From Muribaculaceae bacterium (GTDB lineage: Bacteria; Bacteroidota; Bacteroidia; Bacteroidales; Muribaculaceae), in contig JAFLTX010000009.1 of assembly GCA_022509145.1 (NCBI GenBank), positions 1 through 47,532 on the forward strand: DNA of 47,532 bases. Direction: 5' to 3'. The position numbers were made by a program, and so were the translations under genes. The notes under the pieces were generated by a model, which did not search any database, was not told the DNA's origin, and was given only the letters and a program-made list of their open reading frames with translations. Shown here piece by piece: positions 18,468-28,349 of the stretch (its first letter is position 1; the number at the start of each line of letters is the position of its first letter).

Positions 18468-20417
18468 ATGAGCTATCTCAATTTCGACAAAAACCTAATG
18501 ATAAACTTAGAGCAGTCTCTTCCGAAGGAGATGCTCCGCACCAACAAGTCGGGCGCTTACCATTGCACAACCATCGTGGGCTGCAACACGCGCAAGCAGC
18601 ACGGTCTGCTGGTGATCCCGATTCCGGATATGGACGACAAGGCCCACATCCTGCTGTCGAGCCTCGACGAAACCGTTATCCAGCACGGAGTGCCCTTCAA
18701 TCTCGGGCTCCACGAATATGAAGGGAACGTGTTCAGCCCCAACGGGCATAAATATATCAGGGAATTCTCTTGCGAGACAGTCCCGTCGATGACATTCCGC
18801 GTGGGCGGCGTGATCCTGAAGAAAGAGAAGGTGTTCATCTCCCACGAAAACCGTATCCTAATCCGTTACACGCTCCTTGACGCCCATTCGGAGACGACGC
18901 TGCGGTTCACTCCGTTTCTGGCGTTCCGCAACGCCAACGACCTCTGCGTGGAGAACGACGCCATCAACAAGGAGACACGCCCTGTGGCCAACGGCATCGC
19001 CACCTGCCTCTACCACGGCTATCCCGAGCTCTTCATGCAGCTAAGCAGCGAGCCGAAATGGGTGGGCGAAGGTAACTGGTACAAAAACATCGTTTACAAC
19101 AAAGACCGCGACCGCGGAATCCCTTACAAAGAAGACCTTTGGGTGCCCGGCTATTTCGAAGTGCCTATCCACAAGGGCGAATCGATAATCTTCTCGGCTT
19201 CTACAAAAGAGGAGGACCCGAAGGAGTTTCAGAAGGTGTATGAAGACGAGCTCCTCTCGCGCACGTCGCGTACCAGTTTCTACAACTCGCTGAAAAACTC
19301 GGCCAAGCAATTCTACCTCAAGAAGCCCGACGGCCTCTACCTGATGGCCGGCTACCCGTGGTATAACGTGCGTGCCCGCGATGAGCTCATGGCTCTGCCG
19401 GGTTGCACCCTCGCCATAGACCATAAGGAAGACTTCGAGGCTATGGTGGCCACCTTCGAGCAGGCTTTGAAGCGCTATATCGAGACCGGCGAGAAGGATA
19501 AGACGATAGGCGAGATCGACCTGCCCGACATTCCTCTCTGGCTGATTTGGACAATCCAGCAGTATCGCCGCAACTATGGGAATGCCGAGTGCAAGAAGCG
19601 TTACGGCACGCTCATAAAATACCTGATCGAGGCGATTCGCGACGGAAAGATAACCAATCTGACCCTGCATGGCAACGGGCTGATTTATTCGTTCGGGAAG
19701 AACACTCCGGTTACGTGGCTCTCCGCTTCGATAGACGGTCGCCCCGTGATACCGCGTACCGGTTACATCGTGGAATTCAACGCATTGTGGTATAACGCCC
19801 TCTGCTTCTATCTCTCGCTTTATGAGAACGACAAGCGCAAATACGTAGCCGAGCTCAGGGAATTGGCCGAGAAGGTGAAAGAGAGTTTCACGGCCACCTT
19901 CCTCAACCCGCACGGGTATCTTTATGACTATGTCGACGGGAATTACACCGACCTTGAGGTGCGCCCCAACATGGTGATAGCCATCGGGCTCGAATATTCT
20001 CCGCTAGACCGCAGGGAGCGAAAGAGAGTACTTGATCTCGCCACCCGCGAGCTTCTCACTCCCAAAGGGTTGCGCTCGCTCAGCCCCAAGAGTTACGCCT
20101 ACAGGCCGGTTTACGTCGGCAATCCCTACGAGAGGGAGCTCGCCGTGCATCAGGGGCCTGCAAGACCTTGGCTCTTCGGTTTTTACGCCGACGCTTATCT
20201 GAAGATCTTCGGAATGTCCGGCACGGGGTTCATCGAAAGGATGCTTATCGGGTATGAGGAAGAGATGACGGAAGGGTGTATCGGCTCACTCTCCGAGCTG
20301 TATGACGCAAATCCGCCCTACACGGGCCGCGGAGCCGTCTCCACCGCCAAGAATGTGGGCGAGATCCTGCGCACCATTCGCATAGTAAAAGAGTATAACA
20401 AACTTCAAAATTCATAG
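18468..20417 (+). CDS. Glycogen debranching enzyme (amylo-alpha-1,6-glucosidase type)
   Basis: This cytoplasmic enzyme is predicted to remove alpha-1,6 branches from glycogen. The 649-residue protein has a bacterial/archaeal GDE N-terminal beta-sandwich domain (about residues 1-230; NKSGAYHCTTIVGCNTRKQHG is the conserved entry). A C-terminal six-hairpin glycosidase domain (about 270-640) follows, with GYPWYNVRARDELMALPG, GEIDLPDIPLWLIWTIQQY and QGPARPWLFGFYADAYL. A strong promoter lies 85 bases upstream. The stop is two bases from the next ATG. In Bacteroides the same three-gene order (debranching enzyme, glycosyltransferase, GH57) is found, which supports a glycogen role. Confidence 0.92.
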   Translation: MSYLNFDKNLMINLEQSLPKEMLRTNKSGAYHCTTIVGCNTRKQHGLLVIPIPDMDDKAHILLSSLDETVIQHGVPFNLGLHEYEGNVFSPNGHKYIREFSCETVPSMTFRVGGVILKKEKVFISHENRILIRYTLLDAHSETTLRFTPFLAFRNANDLCVENDAINKETRPVANGIATCLYHGYPELFMQLSSEPKWVGEGNWYKNIVYNKDRDRGIPYKEDLWVPGYFEVPIHKGESIIFSASTKEEDPKEFQKVYEDELLSRTSRTSFYNSLKNSAKQFYLKKPDGLYLMAGYPWYNVRARDELMALPGCTLAIDHKEDFEAMVATFEQALKRYIETGEKDKTIGEIDLPDIPLWLIWTIQQYRRNYGNAECKKRYGTLIKYLIEAIRDGKITNLTLHGNGLIYSFGKNTPVTWLSASIDGRPVIPRTGYIVEFNALWYNALCFYLSLYENDKRKYVAELRELAEKVKESFTATFLNPHGYLYDYVDGNYTDLEVRPNMVIAIGLEYSPLDRRERKRVLDLATRELLTPKGLRSLSPKSYAYRPVYVGNPYERELAVHQGPARPWLFGFYADAYLKIFGMSGTGFIERMLIGYEEEMTEGCIGSLSELYDANPPYTGRGAVSTAKNVGEILRTIRIVKEYNKLQNS

Positions 20418-20419
20418 AG

Positions 20420-21673
20420 ATGAAAGCATTGATGTTTGGATGGGAATTTCCTCCGCATATCCTCGGAGGACTCGGCACAGCCTCCTACGGCCTCACCAAA
20501 GGGATGCACGCCAACGGAGACATGGACATCACATTCGTGATTCCGAAGCCCTGGGGAGATGAGGAGAAAGGATTCGCGCAGATCATAGGAGCATGCAACA
20601 CTCCCGTGGCCTGGCGCGACGTCAGCTGGGATTATGTGGAGTCACGCATAGGAAAATACATGGATCCGCGCATTTATTTCGAGCTGCGCGACCATATCTA
20701 TGCCGACTTCAACTATATGCGACTCAACGACCTCGGATGCATCGAATTCTCAGGCCGTTATCCCGACAATCTGATAGAAGAGATCAACAACTATTCCATC
20801 GTAGCCGGTGTGATTGCAAGGACGGTGCCGTGCGATGTGATCCATTCGCACGACTGGCTCACGTATCCCGCCGGAATCCACGCCAAGAACATCACCGGGA
20901 AGCCGCTGGTGATCCACGTGCACGCAACCGACTTCGACCGCTCGCGCGGCAACGTGAATCCCACCGTCTTTGCCATCGAGAAAGACGGCATGGAGAACGC
21001 CGACCATATCATCACCGTTTCGAATCTTACGCGCAAGACGGTGATCGAGAAATACGGCATCAATCCCGCCAAGGTGACAACGGTGCACAACGCCGTGATT
21101 CCGCTTGACAAGGAGTTGCTTGAGATTCCACGCTCGCAGAGGAAGGAGAAGGTGATCACTTTCCTCGGCCGCATCACAATGCAGAAAGGGCCGGAATATT
21201 TCGTGGAGGCCGCCGTGAAGGTGCTTCAGAAGACCAAAAACGTGCGCTTCGTGATGGCCGGAAACGGCGACATGATGGACAAGATGATTCGCCTTGTGGC
21301 CAAACGCAACATTGCCGACAGGTTCCACTTCACGGGGTTCCTCAAAGGGAAGCAGGTTTACGAGATGCTGGCCGAAAGCGACGTGTACGTAATGCCGAGT
21401 GTCTCCGAGCCCTTCGGTATCTCTCCGCTCGAGGCCATGGAGATGGGCGTACCCAGCATCATTTCCAAGCAGAGCGGTTGCGCCGAAATCCTCAGCAACG
21501 TGATAAAGGTGGACTACTGGGATATCGACGCGATGGCCGACGCCATGCATTCCATAGTGACCAACAAGGCTCTCTTTGAGACCCTTCGCGACGAGGGTAT
21601 AAAGGAGATCCACGAAATCACCTGGGAGAAGGCCGGCAAAAAGGTGATCGATATCTACAAAAACGTGATATGA
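20420..21673 (+). CDS. GT4-fold glycosyltransferase, probable glycogen synthase
   Basis: This is a GT-B fold sugar transferase, probably elongating alpha-1,4-glucan with a nucleotide sugar. The 417-residue product starts MKALMFGWEFPPHILGGLG, with a glycine-rich loop like that of glycogen synthases. IHSHDWLTYPAGI and VIHVHATDFDRSRGN are in the N-terminal domain. VITFLGRITMQKGPEYFVEA begins the C-terminal domain, and SEPFGISPLEAMEMGVPSII holds the donor-binding E-x7-E motif. It has no signal peptide or membrane segment. It lies two bases after the debranching gene and 56 bases before the GH57 gene. Its position between two glycogen enzymes is the main reason for the glycogen assignment; another alpha-glucan acceptor is possible. 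Confidence 0.88.
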   Translation: MKALMFGWEFPPHILGGLGTASYGLTKGMHANGDMDITFVIPKPWGDEEKGFAQIIGACNTPVAWRDVSWDYVESRIGKYMDPRIYFELRDHIYADFNYMRLNDLGCIEFSGRYPDNLIEEINNYSIVAGVIARTVPCDVIHSHDWLTYPAGIHAKNITGKPLVIHVHATDFDRSRGNVNPTVFAIEKDGMENADHIITVSNLTRKTVIEKYGINPAKVTTVHNAVIPLDKELLEIPRSQRKEKVITFLGRITMQKGPEYFVEAAVKVLQKTKNVRFVMAGNGDMMDKMIRLVAKRNIADRFHFTGFLKGKQVYEMLAESDVYVMPSVSEPFGISPLEAMEMGVPSIISKQSGCAEILSNVIKVDYWDIDAMADAMHSIVTNKALFETLRDEGIKEIHEITWEKAGKKVIDIYKNVI

Positions 21674-21729
21674 CCTCGGCCCACAACCTGACAATGCAAC
21701 TGTTAAACCGGAAAATAAAATTATAAGAT

Positions 21730-23205
21730 ATGAAGTCTCTGAGTTTCTGCTTTAAAATTCATCAGCCGTTCAGGCTCAAAAGATATCGCTTCTTCGACAT
21801 CGGCAACGACCATTACTACTACGATGACTTTGCCGACGATGAAATCATCTCGCGCGTAGCCGCCAGCAGCTACATCCCGATGGCAAAGGTGCTCCTCGAG
21901 ATGATCGAGAAGAGCAACAAGAAGTTTAAGTTTGCCGTAATGATCTCGGGCACAGCCATCGAGCAGTTCCAGCTCTATGTGCCTGAGGTGATCGACCTCT
22001 TCAAGCAGCTCGCCGACACCGGCTGTATGGAGATTCTTAGCGGCACGTATTCCCACTCTCTGGCATCGCTCGAGAATGTGGAGGAATTTGTGCGCGACGT
22101 CAAACTGCATGACGAGACCATCTACCGCGTGTTCGGTCTGAAACCGAAAACGTTTGCCAATACCGAGCTTATTTACGACGACGATATAGCTCTCATAATC
22201 AAGAGTATGGGGTTTGAGTCGGCCATCACAGAGGGAGCCAAGCACATCCTTGGTTGGAAATCGCCCAATTATCTCTACTCGGCTTCATCGGTGCCCTCGC
22301 TCAAGCTGCTATTCACCAACAGCAAGCTGAGCCGCGACATCACCCGCAACTTCAACAACCCCCACTGGCACGAATATCCTCTCACCGCCGACAAGTATAT
22401 GAGTTGGATTGCCGCCCTTCCGAAAGAGGAGCAGGTAGTGAATCTCTGCATGTCGCTCGATACTTTCGGCACCTTCCTGCCGGAGAGCTGCGGCATCTTC
22501 GAGTTTATGAAGGCGCTGCCGCATTTCGCCAAGGAGATGAACGTGGAGTTTGCCACGCCTTCCGAGATCTCCAAGAAACTCAAACCGGTAGGGGAGATGG
22601 TGGTGATGCACCCGATCTCAGGCGTAGACGAAGCCCGCGACGTGTCGGCCTGGATGGGTAACGAGCTGCAGAAAGAAGCCCTCCGCAAGCTCTACGATCT
22701 CTCGGAGCGTGTGAACCTCTGCCACGACCGTCGTCTGAAGCAAGACTGGGAATATCTGCAGAGCAGCGACCACTTCTATTATATGAGCACCAAGAATCTT
22801 GACGACGGTGCTTCCCATGCCGCCTTCAGCCCCTATGATTCTCCGTATTCGGCTTTCACCAACTACATGAACGTGCTCGCGGATTTCACGGTGAGAGTCG
22901 ACGGCCAGTTCCCCCAGGAGATCGGCAACGAAGAGCTCAACTCGCTGCTGCTCACTATCAAAAACCAGGCCTCGGAAATCGAGGAGCTCAACAAGAAGAT
23001 GGCTTCCCTGCGAACAAACATCCTCAACGCCGACGACACCGTCTACTCCAAAGTAGAGGCTGAACCGAAAGAAACAGCCCCGGCAGCCAAAACAGTAGCC
23101 CCGGCTCCAAAGAAAAGCGCCTCCAAGAAGGCAGCTTCTGCAACCAAGAAAGCCGCCCCTTCAGCTAGAAAGCCTGCTCCTGCCAAAAAGGCGCCCAAAA
23201 AGTAA
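21730..23205 (+). CDS. GH57 alpha-glucan hydrolase or branching enzyme, Lys/Ala/Pro-rich tail
   Basis: This cytoplasmic GH57 family enzyme acts on alpha-glucans; members are amylases, 4-alpha-glucanotransferases or branching enzymes. The 491-residue product shows GH57 motif 1 (HQP at 11-13), motif 2 (SGTAIEQF at 73-80), the nucleophile region with Glu146 in NTELIY, and a later Asp in CMSLDTFGTF (about 244). From about residue 435 the protein becomes a low-complexity tail of Lys, Ala, Pro and Ser (for example KKSASKKAASATKKAAPSAR), probably disordered and basic. It ends the glycogen operon. The choice between hydrolase and branching activity cannot be made from these motifs. Confidence 0.88.
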   Translation: MKSLSFCFKIHQPFRLKRYRFFDIGNDHYYYDDFADDEIISRVAASSYIPMAKVLLEMIEKSNKKFKFAVMISGTAIEQFQLYVPEVIDLFKQLADTGCMEILSGTYSHSLASLENVEEFVRDVKLHDETIYRVFGLKPKTFANTELIYDDDIALIIKSMGFESAITEGAKHILGWKSPNYLYSASSVPSLKLLFTNSKLSRDITRNFNNPHWHEYPLTADKYMSWIAALPKEEQVVNLCMSLDTFGTFLPESCGIFEFMKALPHFAKEMNVEFATPSEISKKLKPVGEMVVMHPISGVDEARDVSAWMGNELQKEALRKLYDLSERVNLCHDRRLKQDWEYLQSSDHFYYMSTKNLDDGASHAAFSPYDSPYSAFTNYMNVLADFTVRVDGQFPQEIGNEELNSLLLTIKNQASEIEELNKKMASLRTNILNADDTVYSKVEAEPKETAPAAKTVAPAPKKSASKKAASATKKAAPSARKPAPAKKAPKK

Positions 23206-23222
23206 TTGAAGCAAGCATCCCT

Positions 23223-23260
23223 CCAAAGAAGGCTGTCGCGCCAAGCGGCAGCCTTCTCGA
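23223..23260. repeat. Dispersed 38-nt stem-loop repeat, copy 1
   Basis: This 38-base element contains the arms GAAGGCTGTCGC (23228-23239) and GCGGCAGCCTTC (23245-23256) around a five-base loop, with one G-U pair. A second copy at 33221-33258 differs only at one loop base. No T-run follows it, so it may be a REP-like element rather than a plain terminator. It lies 17 bases after the GH57 stop. Confidence 0.8.
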
Positions 23261-23314
23261 ATAAATATAGCTATCGCCCAAGAGGCAAAGAGCAAAACAT
23301 GAATCAGGACTTAA

Positions 23315-23333
23315 AAAAATCTATCCGATTTTT
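23315..23333. terminator. Weak A+T hairpin after the SusC/D operon
   Basis: AAAAATC (23315-23321) and GATTTTT (23327-23333) form a seven-pair stem with a five-base loop. It lies 28 bases past the susD stop on the minus strand and may end that transcript. The stem is A+T-rich and not strong. Confidence 0.35.
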
Positions 23334-23360
23334 CAACGACCGCGAAGTGCGCGCTGCCCC

Positions 23361-24776
23361 TTAATAATTCTGCGTTAGAGAAGGATTGTGGCGTGTTGCA
23401 CTGGCCGGGAACGGCAGAATCCAGAGAGGAGATTCGGGATCAAGAGTGTACGTGCCGTAGTCTTTGAGATTGCGCTTAATCGTAGTCTTGTATTTTTCTT
23501 CAGAATTCCAACGTTTGGTGTCGAAGAAATTCTCGTATGTACCTATACATTCAATCCATTTTGAGGTGCGCAAGAGAGTCATAGCCGTCTCCTCATTAAG
23601 AGGGAACATATCAAAGGTGCGGGTATATGGAGTATAATTTTCAACCCTGTAGCTTCTTACCTTGTCGATAAGAGCCAGCCCGTCCCTTATGCTTCCTGTG
23701 CGGATGAGACACTCAGCCAGATCGTAATACACATGGTCGGAGGTAATTCCGTAAGGATTATTACAAGTGTTCCAACCCATATACATTCTTACTCCTTCGA
23801 GGCCACTGTACATTTTTCCGTAGCCATAGTCCCAGCCAGAAGAACCGCAATATTTCAACACATAATCGTTTTTCTCAAATTTAGAATCGGTCTCTAAAGA
23901 GATGCATACCGTTGTAGGAGACACTCGGATGCCATACCCAATCCAGACATAATAATTAGTGGCATTGCGGCTTATCTTCCATTCCTGATCATCCTTTATA
24001 TAGCGGCGGTCTTCAATTACTCCGTTTATGTCAAGGGCCTCCTGAAGATATGGAAGGGCCTCCTGATATCTTTTCATTTGCAAGAGCACCTTTCCCCTAA
24101 CAGCGTTGCCGAAAGCCCGGTCAGGGTTAACTACATCGTCATTTTCAATAGGGAGCGCCGCTATTACATCATCTGCGCAGTCAGCGAGAATTTTCTGATA
24201 ACTCTCTTCAAGTGTCAATTTTTTCTTCTGCCGATTGTTGTCGACATCTTCCACATAGGCGATACCGCCAAGTTCAGAAGCTGTGTTTTCGTCATATTGT
24301 GCCGCATGGATATTGATACAAAGCCAATGCAGATAAGCTCGCATTATCCGTGCTTTTGCTTTTATCTCAACCTTACGATATTCTTCACCTTGCACTTTGT
24401 CGATTTTGTCAAGTATCGTATTCATGTAATAAACGTACTTATAGATGGCCGAATACCTTGAACTGTTTTGGCTAAGCATAGCTCTATCTACAGATTCGTC
24501 ATAGGTCAAGTATGCGTAGTTGAGTGTATTGGGCGAAGCTATCACTTCAGGGATTGTAACAAACATTCCTAATGATTCATTACAGATCATTGAAATGTCG
24601 GTAGCTGGAGCCTCTTCGAGAGAATATTCCTGGTTAAGGAGCAATTCAAGATCGTCAAGATTGTCAAGAACAGTCTCTCCCTTCGGCACAATGTCAAGTT
24701 TGCTGTCGCAGGAACAGATAACGACACCGACTAAAAGCAGACAGATTGCTGACAAATATTTATAAATATTTTGCAT
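23361..24776 (-). CDS. SusD/RagB-type outer-membrane nutrient-binding lipoprotein
   Basis: This is the surface lipoprotein partner of the SusC-like porin encoded just upstream; together they capture and import a nutrient. The 471-residue product has a lipoprotein signal ending at Cys23 (VGVVICSC). N-terminal helices of the SusD type follow, with tetratricopeptide-like repeats near NAVRGKVLLQMKRYQEALPY. The C-terminal part has the usual pattern LIRTGSIRDGLALIDKVRSY, then LLRTSKWIECIGTYENFFDTKRW and LPFPASATRHNPSLTQNY. It is shorter than many polysaccharide-binding SusD proteins. It starts 19 bases after the SusC stop. The ligand is not identifiable; no carbohydrate-active enzyme lies in this operon. 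Confidence 0.9.
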   Translation of the reverse strand: MQNIYKYLSAICLLLVGVVICSCDSKLDIVPKGETVLDNLDDLELLLNQEYSLEEAPATDISMICNESLGMFVTIPEVIASPNTLNYAYLTYDESVDRAMLSQNSSRYSAIYKYVYYMNTILDKIDKVQGEEYRKVEIKAKARIMRAYLHWLCINIHAAQYDENTASELGGIAYVEDVDNNRQKKKLTLEESYQKILADCADDVIAALPIENDDVVNPDRAFGNAVRGKVLLQMKRYQEALPYLQEALDINGVIEDRRYIKDDQEWKISRNATNYYVWIGYGIRVSPTTVCISLETDSKFEKNDYVLKYCGSSGWDYGYGKMYSGLEGVRMYMGWNTCNNPYGITSDHVYYDLAECLIRTGSIRDGLALIDKVRSYRVENYTPYTRTFDMFPLNEETAMTLLRTSKWIECIGTYENFFDTKRWNSEEKYKTTIKRNLKDYGTYTLDPESPLWILPFPASATRHNPSLTQNY

Positions 24777-24795
24777 GAATAATTTTCTTTAAGAA

Positions 24796-27700
24796 TTAGA
24801 AACTGAAATAGAGACTGAAAGTATAACTACGGGGAGTCTTTAGAGAGCGTGTTCCGTAAATTGGATTGTTGGCTTCAGGATCAATTCCCAGATCATTGCG
24901 TGCCCAGGTGCAGACATTATTTACCTGGAATCTAAGTCGCAGATCGTCAAGACGCAGTTTCTTGCAAATGGTTTCAGAAAACTGATATGAGAGTACTATG
25001 TTCCTTATTTTCATAAAGTCGGCACTTACCACATTGGTATTCATATATTGGCCATAGCCTACTACGTTTGAACCTCCGGCATATCCGTTGGCCGGATAAA
25101 GGGTAGGATCCCCTGATTTCCAATAATTGAGATAGGCAGAAGGAACCGCGTCGATTTCAGACAGTCCGTTGTAGCCGTAAATCGCGCCTTCCGACGTATA
25201 CCAGTCAGTGTTGGCCCTCATGACGTGGCCGGTATACCATGCCAGCATTATTGAAAGGTCAAATCTCTGCCAACTTAAGCGGGGTGTGAAACTGCCCATC
25301 ACCTTGGGATCCAGCGACCCGCAATACACGATATCTTCCGGAGTGAAGAAATCAGTGTCGATGTTGGCTGTCTGCACATTACCCTCGTGGTCTCTCCAGG
25401 AATAGTATTGCATATTCCCCTCCGAGACCATTCCCGCGAAATCGTAACTGAATATTGAGTTTGCGGGATAACCCTTATGCAAAGTGTTGCTTGACAAGGC
25501 TTCCAGACCAGTAGCCGGAAGATGGTCAACTTTTGTCACCTTATTATGATTATATGCAATGTTGAAGCTAAGGTCAAGTCCGAATTCCGAAGGAGATGAT
25601 GTAGTGATGATTGGTGAATTCAACTGCAGCTCAAAACCGGTGTTTACCATCTTGCCGTTATTGATTGTCAATTGCGACCATCCCGAAGTTGGGTCCATGT
25701 CGGTTGTAGAAAGGAGATCAGAACTGTTCTTTCTGTAAAAATCTATAGAACCGGATAATTTAGAACCCCAGAAAGAGAAATCTACACCAACATTCCATGT
25801 CCCAGTCTTCTCCCATCTCAGCTGATCGTTGGGAGGCGTATTGAGGAAGGCATATTTATAGCCATAAATATCATTGAGGCCGATGGAAGCAGTAAGCAAT
25901 GACGAGATGTTTTGGGCAATGTTTCCGGTCAGACCATACGAAGCTCTCAGCTTCAGAACACTCACCCAGTCCAGCTCTCTCATGAAGTTTTCATTCTGGA
26001 TATTCCAGCTAAGACCGACACTCCATAACGGGCGCCCTCTAAATTTAGGATCGGCGCCGAAAAGGTCTGTTTTATCAAGACGGCAGCTAAGCGACGCAGC
26101 ATAACGCGTGTCGTAGATATAGTTCGCCACTCCATAGACAGAATAAAAGCGGTGAAGAATGTGAGTGGTCGCGAAGTTGTCGCTGTCTGGAGCGCCAAAC
26201 ATCGCATTATCAGCACCAAGCACACCCGCTGAGCCCTGCATATCCTTAATCAGCCCCCAGTTCATCATATAGTTGCTGTTGGTCTGGGTTTGGTCGTCGT
26301 ATCCCATAAGCACATTCCCGTAAGTTTTCTCTTTCTGTTCGCGATATTCAAAACCTATCGCCGCCGAGATGTCATGCTTTTCCGCGATTATATTGTTGTA
26401 ATCGCTCTGGATGCGGAAAGTATAGAAAGAACCCTCGGACGTTGCCGTGTTGAGCATTCCGCCCTCCGGAATATAATGCGTGACAGCTCCCGTAGTCTTG
26501 TTTTGAGACGTATACAGGTTGTATAAAGACCGCATCGAATATGAGTTTTTATCCCACATTTGGTCGGATTTGTAATAGATATCCTCATATTGAAACATAG
26601 CATTGGCAGTCCAGCCATCGAGAATATTGACTTGAGCATTGACCCAGGGACGGATGTTGGTACGCCGGGTGATCATGGTATTTAAACCGAGTTCCTGCAC
26701 CTGGTTGTAACTTCCACTCTTCAGCCCGTAGACGGGATTTGAAAAAGCGGCGTTTTCCAGTCCGAAAGCAGCCTGCATCTGATTGAGAGAACCATCCGGG
26801 TTATACATGCTGAGATATGGATTAAAAGCGGTAATCTGCCCCCATTCGCTATCGAAAAGGTAGGATTGCACCCTCTCGCTCACGAGATTGAGACCCATGG
26901 AAAGATCGAGTATCTTGCCCACCTTTAGCGAGCCTCGATAGTTGAGCATAAAGTTGTTGGCTGAGGAGCCTACCGTACCCATATTATTGTTTTCATAGTT
27001 TAGCACCAGGCTGTTCGACATTGCCTTACCGTTGTATCGGATTGCAAGATTGTATTGCTGCTGCACACCCGTTCGTTCCATTACCCTTTGCCATTCCCTT
27101 CGATAGTTGTTGGATGCAAGGGTGTTTAGACTCTGAGAAAGAGTGGCATCATCAATCTCTCCCAGGGAGTGACGGAGCATAAGCAAAGTTGCCGGCGAAA
27201 TGGAGTAGTCGCGGCCCGAACGGTGATAATTCAGAAGAGAATTGAAGGCCGTGCGGTCGGCCAGACCATTGATATAATTGAAATTATATTGTTCCAGTTC
27301 GATGAGTTCGGCAGCTGATGCCCAGCCCATATAATTGTAATCGTTTTTCTCACTTATTGTAACATCTGCGTTAATCTCAACCTGAAGTTTGTCTTCAAGC
27401 GCCCGCTTTGTGGTGATTACTATAACGCCGTTGGACGCTCTTGCACCATATATCGCTGCGGCGGCAGCATCCTTAAGAACAGTGATGTTTGATATTTCGT
27501 AGGGGTTTACACTCTCTAATCCACCCTCTATCGGCAGACCGTCTACCACTATAAGGGGCTGTGTGTTTGCCTGAAACGAGCCTGTGCCTCGAATGGATAT
27601 CTCCTTGCCGTTGCCGTTGTCATAGGTCACAAGACCAGGCACCTGGCCTTCCAGATTGGAAGAGATATCCCCGGTATAACGTCTACTCAGTTCTGAGGCC

Positions 27701-28329
27701 GAGATGTTCTGATATGCACCCGTGGCATTTTCCCTTTTGAGAGTCTGGTAACCGGTCACAACCACCTCGCTCATCATTTGAGGTTCAGTCTCCAGACTTA
27801 CCATCACCATCTTCTCGTTCGGACTGACCTTGATTGTTTTGGTCTTCATGCCTACATAGGAGAAACGCAGGGTGTTTTTCCCTTTCTCCATCGGTACGGA
27901 GAAATGACCGTCAAGGTCAGTGGAGGCTCCAGAAGTAGTGCCTTCTACAAAGACAGAAACCCCGACAAGCGGTTCTCCTTCTTCGTCTGTAACTACCCCG
28001 GTAACTATTTTCTTGAAATAAGGCGCGTCTGACGATGCTTTCGAAAGCACAATTGTTTTGTCGATAATTTCATATTTCACTTCCAGTTCGTCACAGAAAC
28101 GGTTGAGAACTTGTTCCAGTGAGGCGTTCTTAAGTGTGAGTGTTACCGTTGCCCCCTGTGTGATCAAATTCTTTTGATATACGAATTCGTAGCCCGACTG
28201 CTTCTGGATTTCAGCCATAGCCTGTTCTACCGGAGTGGCACGAAACTGCACGTTAAGGTCTTTAGCCATAACGAAAGCCGGCAATAAAACAGCCAAGGTT
28301 AGCAATAAAATTCTTAATTTAAATCTCAT
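24796..28329 (-). CDS. SusC/RagA TonB-dependent receptor with STN signalling domain
   Basis: This is an outer-membrane TonB-dependent importer that can also signal. The upstream TTG at 28338 is in frame, but the ATG at 28329 gives MRFKLRILLLTLAVLLPAFV and a signal peptide ending VMA. The mature N terminus is a secretin/TonB short N-terminal (STN) domain (about residues 24-95). A carboxypeptidase-regulatory-like domain (about 110-195, GVVTDEEGEPLVGVSVFVEG) comes next, then the SusC plug (EVVVTGYQTLKRENATGAYQ to ASNGVIVITTKRA), then a 22-strand barrel to residue 1177. STN domains in such receptors contact FecR-type anti-sigma factors, and a fecR gene lies 20 bases upstream. The substrate is unknown. 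Confidence 0.93.
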   Translation of the reverse strand: MRFKLRILLLTLAVLLPAFVMAKDLNVQFRATPVEQAMAEIQKQSGYEFVYQKNLITQGATVTLTLKNASLEQVLNRFCDELEVKYEIIDKTIVLSKASSDAPYFKKIVTGVVTDEEGEPLVGVSVFVEGTTSGASTDLDGHFSVPMEKGKNTLRFSYVGMKTKTIKVSPNEKMVMVSLETEPQMMSEVVVTGYQTLKRENATGAYQNISASELSRRYTGDISSNLEGQVPGLVTYDNGNGKEISIRGTGSFQANTQPLIVVDGLPIEGGLESVNPYEISNITVLKDAAAAAIYGARASNGVIVITTKRALEDKLQVEINADVTISEKNDYNYMGWASAAELIELEQYNFNYINGLADRTAFNSLLNYHRSGRDYSISPATLLMLRHSLGEIDDATLSQSLNTLASNNYRREWQRVMERTGVQQQYNLAIRYNGKAMSNSLVLNYENNNMGTVGSSANNFMLNYRGSLKVGKILDLSMGLNLVSERVQSYLFDSEWGQITAFNPYLSMYNPDGSLNQMQAAFGLENAAFSNPVYGLKSGSYNQVQELGLNTMITRRTNIRPWVNAQVNILDGWTANAMFQYEDIYYKSDQMWDKNSYSMRSLYNLYTSQNKTTGAVTHYIPEGGMLNTATSEGSFYTFRIQSDYNNIIAEKHDISAAIGFEYREQKEKTYGNVLMGYDDQTQTNSNYMMNWGLIKDMQGSAGVLGADNAMFGAPDSDNFATTHILHRFYSVYGVANYIYDTRYAASLSCRLDKTDLFGADPKFRGRPLWSVGLSWNIQNENFMRELDWVSVLKLRASYGLTGNIAQNISSLLTASIGLNDIYGYKYAFLNTPPNDQLRWEKTGTWNVGVDFSFWGSKLSGSIDFYRKNSSDLLSTTDMDPTSGWSQLTINNGKMVNTGFELQLNSPIITTSSPSEFGLDLSFNIAYNHNKVTKVDHLPATGLEALSSNTLHKGYPANSIFSYDFAGMVSEGNMQYYSWRDHEGNVQTANIDTDFFTPEDIVYCGSLDPKVMGSFTPRLSWQRFDLSIMLAWYTGHVMRANTDWYTSEGAIYGYNGLSEIDAVPSAYLNYWKSGDPTLYPANGYAGGSNVVGYGQYMNTNVVSADFMKIRNIVLSYQFSETICKKLRLDDLRLRFQVNNVCTWARNDLGIDPEANNPIYGTRSLKTPRSYTFSLYFSF

Positions 28330-28349
28330 ATGTTTCAATATTCGCAGTA

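Noticed and set aside
23223-23260. Plain intrinsic terminator of the glycogen operon
   Set aside because: The stem is strong but no T-run follows on either strand, and a near-identical copy occurs elsewhere, so it is described as a dispersed stem-loop repeat.
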